From Bifidobacteriaceae bacterium (GTDB lineage Bacteria; Actinomycetota; Actinomycetes; Actinomycetales; WQXJ01), in assembly GCA_031272565.1 (NCBI GenBank), contig JAISTN010000400.1:1-10360 (forward strand): DNA of 10,360 nucleotides, in the 5' to 3' direction. Shown here piece after piece: positions 1 through 5,526 of the stretch. The notes under the pieces are model-generated. The model saw nothing but the letters and a program-made list of their open reading frames with translations, made no database searches and had not been told where the DNA came from. A program made the translations under genes and the position numbers. Each line of letters opens with the position of its first letter. Position 1 is the first letter of the stretch.

Positions 1-165
1 CAGGGCCTCGATCTGGGCGGCTGTTTCGGCCGCATCGGAGCGGTCCAGCACCGCGACATCCGCGCCCGCCTCCGCCAACGCCAGCGCCATGCCCTGGCCC
101 AGGCCCCGGAAGGCCCCGGTCACCAGGGCCGTCCGGCCCGCCAATGAGAACTGTTCCAGAATCAT
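1..165 (-). CDS. kduD: KduD-type 2-dehydro-3-deoxy-D-gluconate 5-dehydrogenase, N-terminal part (short-chain dehydrogenase/reductase)
   Basis: Only the first 55 codons are in the window; the gene runs off the left edge in frame. The start MILEQFSLAG and the following nucleotide-binding loop T16-G-A-F-R-G-L-G-Q-G (TGxxxGxG, Rossmann fold) closely resemble E. coli KduD, which begins MILSAFSLEG and also has GLGQGMAL after the loop. KduD is a cytoplasmic NAD-dependent enzyme that reduces 3-deoxy-D-glycero-2,5-hexodiulosonate to 2-keto-3-deoxygluconate, the step after the products of unsaturated uronyl hydrolases are isomerised by KduI. The ATG overlaps the stop of the GH88 gene (ATGA, 162-165), and a TAAGGAG ribosome site lies at 172-178, six bases upstream. 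This is the expected partner of GH88, which strengthens the call. The catalytic Ser-Tyr-Lys residues lie outside the window, so a related gluconate 5-dehydrogenase cannot be fully excluded. Confidence 0.82.
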   Translation of the reverse strand, partial: MILEQFSLAGRTALVTGAFRGLGQGMALALAEAGADVAVLDRSDAAETAAQIEAL

Positions 166-1349
166 GATTCGCTCCTTACCGGTTGGCGCCAATACGGGGT
201 CCAGCCCGGGCGGGCCAGGCGTGTCAACGCTTCGAAGTAGTAGTAGTCGCCCCACAGGTTGGCCTCATCGACGCCAACGTGTTTGGGCATGTCGTAGACG
301 CCGTGGGCCAGTAGGCCACTCGCCAGGCCAGCCGGTGGCGGGGTGTAGCCCAGCGCCAGCGAGTCCACCGTGGCGACCGCCCAGCCTTGGTAGCGCTCCC
401 GTTCGGGGCCGGGCGGCAGGTTGGAGGCCAGTTCGATTAGGCCGCAGGCGGCGATGGCGGCGGCGCTGGAATCGCGCGGTTCAGCCGAACCGTCGGTGAA
501 GACCATGTCCCAGTACGGCACCAGGTCAACCGGCAGATGGTCCAGGTAGTAGCGGGCGCAACGTTGGGCCGCCGCCAGGAAGGTGGGGTCGCCGCTCAGG
601 CGGTAGTTGAGCGCAAAACCGTAGATGCCCCACGCCTGGCCGCGGGCCCAACAGGACGAATCGGAGTGGCCCTGCTGGGTGGAGCCACGCAGCGGGGCGC
701 CGCTGACGGGGTCCCACCAGAAGGTGTGGAAGGTTGAATCATCGTCCCGGATGATGTGGTCACGCAGTTGCGTGACGTGACGTACGGCGGCCCGGACGTA
801 TGTGGGGTCGCCGGTTTGCCGGCCCGCCCAGTAGAACAGCGGCATGTTCATCAGGGAGTCGATGATGGTCCGGCCCTGTTGGGTTGGGTCGTCCAGGTCG
901 CCCCAGGCCTGCACTATGCCCGCCGGTTCGATGATCCGGCCCATCAGGGCCTGGGCCGCCGCCAGAGCGGCGGCCCGCCCCCGCTGGTCCCCGGTCAGCC
1001 GCCAAGCGGCCACGCAGGACGGCACATAAAGGAAGCCCAGATCATGGGTCTCGGTGTCGATGGCGCCGGCGATGCGCCGGGCAAAGCTGGCTACGTCCCG
1101 GCCGGCCGCTGCCTTGAACATCGCCTCGCCCGTGTGCTCATGGGCCAGCCACAGCAGGCCGGTTCTGAAACCGGTGGTCCAGCCCAGGTTTGACCCGGCC
1201 GGCTGGCCGCTGCCAGCCGGCCGCAACTGGTAGCGCCCGGCCACCGTGCAATCGTCCGGAAAGGCATCACCGAAGGCGTCCAGGTTGGCCCGGATCTGGG
1301 TCAGGGCTTGGTCCAGGTGCGGCGCCAGCAGCGTGGCGGTGGGGTTCAT
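162..1349 (-). CDS. Unsaturated glucuronyl hydrolase, glycoside hydrolase family 88
   Basis: The 395-residue protein, about the family's usual length, has an alpha/alpha-barrel GH88 pattern and no signal peptide, so it should act in the cytoplasm. GH88 enzymes hydrate the 4,5-double bond of the unsaturated uronate left by polysaccharide lyases, releasing a 4-deoxy-5-keto-uronate and a shortened saccharide. Landmarks are W57, H102-D103 (HDLGFLY), W149, D164 (IIDSLMN), H208, Q226, R236 and W240 (WARGQAW). From memory, the Bacillus sp. GL1 enzyme uses W42, H87-D88, W134, D149, H193, Q211, R221 and W225; every one is offset by exactly 15, so the active site is intact and collinear. The start at 1349 is chosen over an in-frame start 50 codons upstream because AAGGAG lies 7 bases before it and the upstream stretch is the coding sequence of the DUF624 gene in another frame. 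The ATG overlaps that gene's stop by 4 bases, and its own stop overlaps the kduD start. Near the C-terminus, HGVYDMPKHVGVDE lacks the Ser/Ser/Lys pattern tied to sulfate binding in streptococcal homologues. Confidence 0.94.
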   Translation of the reverse strand: MNPTATLLAPHLDQALTQIRANLDAFGDAFPDDCTVAGRYQLRPAGSGQPAGSNLGWTTGFRTGLLWLAHEHTGEAMFKAAAGRDVASFARRIAGAIDTETHDLGFLYVPSCVAAWRLTGDQRGRAAALAAAQALMGRIIEPAGIVQAWGDLDDPTQQGRTIIDSLMNMPLFYWAGRQTGDPTYVRAAVRHVTQLRDHIIRDDDSTFHTFWWDPVSGAPLRGSTQQGHSDSSCWARGQAWGIYGFALNYRLSGDPTFLAAAQRCARYYLDHLPVDLVPYWDMVFTDGSAEPRDSSAAAIAACGLIELASNLPPGPERERYQGWAVATVDSLALGYTPPPAGLASGLLAHGVYDMPKHVGVDEANLWGDYYYFEALTRLARPGWTPYWRQPVRSES

Positions 1350-2113
1350 CGGGCGGCTCCTTCGGTGGCGGCCACGCGTGGTGGCGCCAGGCGCCGGGCC
1401 CGGTTGGGTGCGGGCGCCCCCGCCACGCCTGGGTCTCCAGCCGCTGCCTCCTCCAAGTGCCGGCGCAGGGGCCGCAGGCAGTGGCGCGCGTTGGCCCACA
1501 CCAGGTATAGGACCGGCCCGGAGGCCACCCCCAGGGCCAGCACCGGCCGGCCAGCCAGCACCAGGGCCCAGGTGCCCAAGCCCAGGAGCGACAGCAGAGA
1601 CCAGGCGGGCTGCCGGATGACGCAGACAAGGGCCGCCTTGAGGGCGTCGCGGCGCTTCAGGTGCCCAAACTCCTCCAGGGCGGCCAGGGCGGCCAGCCAG
1701 GCCAGCAGCCCCACCACGGCCATCATCGCCACCACCGGCAGGGCGACCAGGCCGAATGGCTGGCCTACCAGAGCCACGACATCGACCGCTATGACCAGGC
1801 CAAACAGGGCTGCCACCACCCCCAGTGGCAGGGCCCGGCGCAGGCCGGCCCGCCAGGCCCGGGCGTAGTCCCTCAGCACCGTGGTGGAACCATCGCCATG
1901 CGCCCGGCAGCAGCCGAAGACGCCGTACACCGCCGGCCCGGCCAGGGGCGCCACCAGGACCAGGGCCGGCCAGGTTTGCGCCAGGTCGGTCCCCAGGGCC
2001 AGCCCGATCACGGGCGCCAACGCCAGCATTGAGGCGACGGAGACGCCCATCATCAGGTAGAGCACGGTGGTGACGCGGAGGAAGCCTTCGGAAAAACCGG
2101 TGCTGCGATTCAT
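1346..2113 (-). CDS. YesL-like DUF624 integral membrane protein
   Basis: A 255-residue very hydrophobic protein with about five to six predicted membrane segments (roughly residues 15-40, 46-66, 95-118, 122-148, 168-188 and 188-207). It fits the DUF624/YesL family: a hydrophobic pair at the N-terminus, then a short loop with aromatic and basic residues (DYARAWRAGLRR, 82-93), then the remaining segments. The family is repeatedly found next to sugar ABC transporters, as with yesL beside the rhamnogalacturonan genes of Bacillus subtilis, but its biochemical role is unknown. Here it lies 3 bases after the second permease gene and overlaps the GH88 start by 4 bases, so it is made together with the importer and enzyme. 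A plausible role is helping assembly or energising of the importer, which is inference only. The C-terminal tail (about 211-255) is hydrophilic and rich in Ala, Pro and Arg, and may be cytoplasmic. A weak GAAGG site precedes the ATG. Confidence 0.82.
   Translation of the reverse strand: MNRSTGFSEGFLRVTTVLYLMMGVSVASMLALAPVIGLALGTDLAQTWPALVLVAPLAGPAVYGVFGCCRAHGDGSTTVLRDYARAWRAGLRRALPLGVVAALFGLVIAVDVVALVGQPFGLVALPVVAMMAVVGLLAWLAALAALEEFGHLKRRDALKAALVCVIRQPAWSLLSLLGLGTWALVLAGRPVLALGVASGPVLYLVWANARHCLRPLRRHLEEAAAGDPGVAGAPAPNRARRLAPPRVAATEGAAR
1357..1362 (-). promoter_or_regulatory. Ribosome binding site that sets the GH88 start
   Basis: Minus-strand AAGGAG, 7 bases before ATG 1349. It supports this start rather than an in-frame upstream one at 1499, and lies inside the end of the DUF624 gene, as expected for translational coupling. 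Confidence 0.75.
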
Positions 2114-2116
2114 GGT

Positions 2117-2956
2117 TCAGCCCTTCATCCCGCTGGTGGCGATACCCTCGACGAAGTAGCGCTGGCCCAGCATGAAGATGATGGCGATGGGCAACACCGA
2201 GATGACCGAGCCGGCAAACAGCAAGCCAAACTGGGACCCCTGAGTGGCGTCGGCCTGGAACACCTTCAGGCCCACCTGGATGGTGAAGTTGGGACGTGTC
2301 CGCAGGTACAGCCGGGGGCCCAGGAAGTCGTTCCAGGTGTTGACAAAGGTCAACAGCCCCAGCGAGGCGATGGCCGGCACCGACAGGGGCAGCATGATGC
2401 GCCGGTAGATGCCGTATTCGGAGAGGCCATCAATCCGGGCCGATTCGGACAGTTCTTCCGGAATCGATTCATAGAACTGCTTCATCAAGAAGACGCCAAA
2501 GGCGCCAAAGGCCTGCAGCACAATGATGGACAACAGCGAGTCACCACCGTTCGGCATGACCTTGGCCATCATCTTGTACTGCGGGATCATGTAAGCCTGC
2601 CAGGGCACCGCCAGGGTGCCCAGATAGGCCAGGAACAGGGCGTCGCGGCCGGGGAAGCGGATGCGGGAAAAACCGTAGGCGGCGAAGCTGCCAGTGAACA
2701 ACTGCAGGGCCGTCACCACCACCGACAAGATGAGGGTGTTCTTCAGCCAGATGCCCATGTCGGACTTGGTCCAAATGTCGATGTAGTTGGACGGCCGGAA
2801 GACTTCCGGGATCCAGCGCACCGGAATGGTGAAGACGTCGTTGTCCGGTTTGAGGGAACTGGACACCATCCAGAAGAACGGCAGCAGCAGAAAGGCGGCG
2901 GCCAGGATCAAACCGGCGTAGAGGCCAACCCGTCCGGGTGTCAGTGAGCGTTTCAC
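2117..2956 (-). CDS. Sugar ABC transporter permease, MalG/LacG type (CUT1 family)
   Basis: A 279-residue inner-membrane protein with about six transmembrane helices, the first at about residues 11-32 (family-typical LPFFWMVSSSLKP at its end). The cytoplasmic EAA loop that docks on the ATPase lies at about 168-190 (ELSESARIDGLSEYGIYRRI, then MLP), and NTWNDF follows, as in the MalG branch of CUT1 permeases. It should form the translocation pore with the permease encoded upstream (2953-3909) and receive oligosaccharide from the lipoprotein at 4125-5513. Translation starts at GTG 2956, which overlaps the TGA of the upstream permease (GTGA), with a strong GGAGGT seven bases before it. The neighbouring enzymes suggest uronate-containing oligosaccharides as cargo, but that is not readable from the permease itself. 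No ATP-binding subunit is encoded in the window. Confidence 0.95.
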   Translation of the reverse strand: MKRSLTPGRVGLYAGLILAAAFLLLPFFWMVSSSLKPDNDVFTIPVRWIPEVFRPSNYIDIWTKSDMGIWLKNTLILSVVVTALQLFTGSFAAYGFSRIRFPGRDALFLAYLGTLAVPWQAYMIPQYKMMAKVMPNGGDSLLSIIVLQAFGAFGVFLMKQFYESIPEELSESARIDGLSEYGIYRRIMLPLSVPAIASLGLLTFVNTWNDFLGPRLYLRTRPNFTIQVGLKVFQADATQGSQFGLLFAGSVISVLPIAIIFMLGQRYFVEGIATSGMKG

Positions 2957-3909
2957 TTGTTCGACCTCCGGTTAACCATGAACTGGATGATGGTGAACAG
3001 CAGGCAGAGGAAGAACAGCACCACCGCGATGGCCGAGGCGTAACCGTAGTCGCCCTCCACGAAGGCCTGTTGCCAGATCAGTTGCGAAATCACCATGGTG
3101 GACCGGCCTGGGCCGCCTGCGGTCATGACGAAGACCAGGTCGAACACCTTCATCGAACCGATGGTCAGCATGACGGTGACAAAGAAGGTGGTGGGCCTCA
3201 GGCACGGCATGGTGACATGCCAGAACCGTTTGACGGCCCCGGCGCCGTCCAACTTGGCGGCCTCATACAGCTCCGGTGGAATGGTCTGCAGGCCGGCCAG
3301 GAACAGCAGCATGTAGTAGCCCATCTCGCGCCAGGTGCCAACCAGGATGATGGCCGGCATGGCCCACGTCGCCGAGACGGTCCAGCCGGGCGGGTTGTCC
3401 ACCCCCAAGAAGCGCAGGATCTGGTTAACCGGGCCGTAGTCCGGGCTCAGCAGCAGGTTCCAGACAATCGCGATGGCGACAATCGAGGTGATGTAGGGGA
3501 AGAAGGCGGCGGTGCGGAAAAAGGCCACGCCACGCAGCTTCCGGTTCAGCAGGACCGCCAGGCCCAACGAGGCGGCCAACGTCAACGGCATGTGGAGGGC
3601 CGTGTAATAGAGCGTGTTCCACAAGGCTGTCTTGAAGCGCGGGTCACGGGTGAACAGCTTTTCGAAGTTGTCCAGGCCCAGCCATTGGGCGTCGCCCAGG
3701 GCGCCCCACTTGGTGCAGGAGTAGTAAAACAGGGCGATGATGGGCACCAGGGTGATGACCGCGAAGCCGACAAAGTTCGGGGCAATGAAGCTCCACCCCA
3801 TCAGGGTGTTGCGCAGCCTCAGTTTCGACCGGCGTTTGCGCTGCGATGGCGCCTTCGGCACCTGGCTGGCCGGCGCGGGCGCCCCCTCGGGTAGGGCGGT
3901 GGTGGACAT
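2953..3909 (-). CDS. Sugar ABC transporter permease, MalF/UgpA type (CUT1 family)
   Basis: A 318-residue inner-membrane protein. A basic, Pro-rich cytoplasmic N-terminus (about 1-35, with QRKRRSKLRLR) precedes a first helix at about 38-62 (SFIAPNFVGFAVITLVPII), typical of MalF/UgpA-like permeases, followed by about five further helices. The EAA loop lies at about 211-239 (PPELYEAAKLDGAGAVKRF, then a basic segment ending MPCLRP), and a TAGGPGRST loop after residue 260 is also family-typical. It pairs with the permease encoded immediately downstream (4-base GTGA overlap). AAAGGAA lies eight bases before ATG 3909. The gene is separated from the binding-protein gene by 215 bases with two stem-loops, so it may be expressed at a lower level than that protein. 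Confidence 0.95.
   Translation of the reverse strand: MSTTALPEGAPAPASQVPKAPSQRKRRSKLRLRNTLMGWSFIAPNFVGFAVITLVPIIALFYYSCTKWGALGDAQWLGLDNFEKLFTRDPRFKTALWNTLYYTALHMPLTLAASLGLAVLLNRKLRGVAFFRTAAFFPYITSIVAIAIVWNLLLSPDYGPVNQILRFLGVDNPPGWTVSATWAMPAIILVGTWREMGYYMLLFLAGLQTIPPELYEAAKLDGAGAVKRFWHVTMPCLRPTTFFVTVMLTIGSMKVFDLVFVMTAGGPGRSTMVISQLIWQQAFVEGDYGYASAIAVVLFFLCLLFTIIQFMVNRRSNK
2964..2969 (-). promoter_or_regulatory. Ribosome binding site for a GTG-started permease
   Basis: Minus-strand GGAGGT, 7 bases before GTG 2956. It justifies the non-ATG start that overlaps the preceding stop codon. Confidence 0.75.
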
Positions 3910-3999
3910 GACGACAGTTCCTTTGCGGACGGGCTCTTGGGCGGACCGGCCAGACGGCCGGGGCTTGAGCCAAAACTAGCAACCGGTGGGCGTGTCCTG

Positions 4000-4037
4000 G
4001 CGGTGGGCCCTGGGCCCTCGATTCCAGGGCCCACCGC
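4000..4037 (-). terminator. Strong stem-loop between binding-protein and permease genes (possible partial terminator or RNA stabiliser)
   Basis: A perfect 14-base inverted repeat: GCGGTGGGCCCTGG at 4000-4013 and its exact complement at 4024-4037, with a 10-base loop. In the minus-strand transcript no U-run follows directly; the nearest is a run of four T about 25 bases later, so it is not a canonical intrinsic terminator. In sugar ABC operons a hairpin here commonly protects the binding-protein message or lets only part of transcription reach the permeases. The structure is seen directly; the role is inferred. Confidence 0.6.
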
Positions 4038-4069
4038 TGAAGGAACACACAACACGATTCGGTCTGGTT

Positions 4070-4119
4070 GGCCGATTCATGCCCCGGCGGCCCGCCTGCC
4101 GCAGGGCCATGAATCAGCC
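4070..4119 (-). promoter_or_regulatory. Stem-loop just after the binding-protein stop codon
   Basis: GATTCATG (4074-4081) pairs with CATGAATC (4108-4115). After one mismatch, GGC at 4070-4072 pairs with GCC at 4117-4119. The loop is GC-rich and can fold internally (GGCGG/CCGCC). On the minus transcript the structure begins 5 bases after the TAA at 4125-4127 and precedes the stronger hairpin at 4000-4037. It probably shields the 3' end of the binding-protein message. Confidence 0.45.
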
Positions 4120-4124
4120 TTGGT

Positions 4125-5513
4125 TTAGCCCAGTTCGGCTTGGATTGTCTCCGTCGCCATGGCGATCGCGTCGTCAATCGAGCTGGATTCGGACATGATC
4201 GCGGTGTGGGCCTCGCCCAGAGCGGACTGAATGGCGGCGATGTACGGCGACTGCGGGTTCTCCGGCTTGGTTTCATGGGTGCCGATGGCGAACTTGGACA
4301 GGTCGTCGGTGGGAATGCCGGACTGAGCGAAGTAGGCCTCGGTCACGGCATCGGACGCCACGGAGGACAGGATGCCGATCCCGGCCAGCGCGACGCCGGC
4401 TTCTTCCGAGGCGGCGAACTGCAAGAAGGCCTTGGCGGCGTCCAGCTTGGCGGGGTCGATGTTGGCGTTGATGGCCAGGCCGGTGGGATCGCCGAAGGTC
4501 ACCGGGACCTTGTCGGTGCCGGTGGTGGACTCGTCGTATTGCGGCACGGGCGCGATGCCCCAGTTGAAGGTGTCGGCGTCACCCGAGGCCTGCTGGGAGA
4601 TCAGGGTGGCCACGTACCACGAACCCATCGCCATCATGGCGGCGGACTGCTTGCCGAAGTTAGCCTGGTAGGTCAGGCTGTTGGTGGTGATGTTGGCGTA
4701 GGTTTCCTGCGCACCGGAATCCTGCAGGTCCAGGACCCGCTCGTAGTACGGCTTCAGGTAGCTGTAGTCCTGCCCGCCGGCCAGGTCGGCGCCAGGCGTT
4801 TGGGCCTGGGCGAAGCCCTGCAGGGTGGACTGCCAGGAGTGCTCATAGGTGCCCTTGACGCCGTCCAGCTTGGAGGCCAGTTCCTTGGCCACTTCGGCGT
4901 ACTTGTCCCACGTCCAGGTGCCGTCGGGGGTGGCCACGCCGGCCTGGTCGAACAGGTCCTTGTTGTAGAACAGGACCCAGGAGTCCTGCCGGTAGGGCAC
5001 GCCGTAGTTGACGCCGCTGACGGTGTAGGAACCAGCGCCGGAGACGTTGGCCGGTAGGCCGCTCACAATGTCGCTGATGTCCATCAACTGGCCACCCTCA
5101 GCCCACTGGGTGGTGAACTTGGCCTGTTTGATCGTGATGATGTCGGTGGCGGAGCCGGACGACATGTCGGCCAGCATCAGGGTTTCGTAGTCGTTGGGAT
5201 CGTATTCGCGCAGTTCGACCGTGACGTTCGGGTTGGCGGCGTGGAAGGCGTCCGCCAGGACCTGGAATTCCGGCGTGGTCTCCAGTGACCAGCCGGACAT
5301 GGACAGGACGATGGGTTCTTCGGCCGGTTCTGTTTCCTCCGGCACGTCGCTGGTCTCTTCCGCGGTCGCGGTGTCGGTTGGCGGCGCTTCGGTGGTGGCC
5401 TCGGTGCTGGAGGCACCGCTGGTGCTGGTGCCATCGCCGTCGCCACCGCAGGCGGTCATGGTCAAGGCCATGGCCAGGACCCCCAGGAGGGCGATTGGAC
5501 TTGTCTTCTTCAT
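4125..5513 (-). CDS. Family 1 extracellular solute-binding lipoprotein of a sugar ABC importer
   Basis: The 462-residue precursor has a lipoprotein signal peptide (basic MKK, hydrophobic core, lipobox MTAC with Cys22) and so should be anchored on the outside of the cytoplasmic membrane. Residues about 23-66 are a disordered Ser/Thr/Glu/Pro-rich linker, common in actinobacteria. The mature domain begins near VLSMSGWSLETTPEF and carries the family-typical LFYNKDLFDQAGV segment (181-193) and a TWTWDKYAEVAKEL helix (199-212). It captures oligosaccharides for the two permeases downstream. The start is placed at 5513, eleven codons inside the longest frame, because AAAGGAA lies six bases before it and the signal peptide begins there. 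The gene starts 13 bases after the DUF2264 stop. Specificity is inferred from the GH88, KduD and heparinase-like neighbours: a uronate-containing oligosaccharide. Confidence 0.95.
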   Translation of the reverse strand: MKKTSPIALLGVLAMALTMTACGGDGDGTSTSGASSTEATTEAPPTDTATAEETSDVPEETEPAEEPIVLSMSGWSLETTPEFQVLADAFHAANPNVTVELREYDPNDYETLMLADMSSGSATDIITIKQAKFTTQWAEGGQLMDISDIVSGLPANVSGAGSYTVSGVNYGVPYRQDSWVLFYNKDLFDQAGVATPDGTWTWDKYAEVAKELASKLDGVKGTYEHSWQSTLQGFAQAQTPGADLAGGQDYSYLKPYYERVLDLQDSGAQETYANITTNSLTYQANFGKQSAAMMAMGSWYVATLISQQASGDADTFNWGIAPVPQYDESTTGTDKVPVTFGDPTGLAINANIDPAKLDAAKAFLQFAASEEAGVALAGIGILSSVASDAVTEAYFAQSGIPTDDLSKFAIGTHETKPENPQSPYIAAIQSALGEAHTAIMSESSSIDDAIAMATETIQAELG

Positions 5514-5519
5514 GTTTTG

Positions 5520-5526
5520 TTCCTTT
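5520..5526 (-). promoter_or_regulatory. Ribosome binding site of the binding-protein gene
   Basis: Minus-strand AAAGGAA, 6 bases before ATG 5513 and directly after the DUF2264 TAG (5527-5529). It fixes the start at the lipoprotein signal peptide and shows the two genes are tightly linked. Confidence 0.75.

Noticed and set aside
1350..1499. Fifty-codon N-terminal extension of the GH88 frame
   Set aside because: It would overlap the DUF624 gene in another frame, has low-complexity composition, and the AAGGAG at 1357-1362 marks the start at 1349.
2938..3894. Long plus-strand frame opposite the MalF-type permease
   Set aside because: Composition (Gln, His, Gly, Asp rich) is typical of an antisense shadow of a membrane protein gene; the permease on the other strand is unambiguous.
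4140..5057. Long open frame on the plus strand opposite the binding-protein gene
   Set aside because: Gly/Val-rich mirror of a clear lipoprotein gene; no recognisable motif, and such frames are expected antisense to GC-rich genes.
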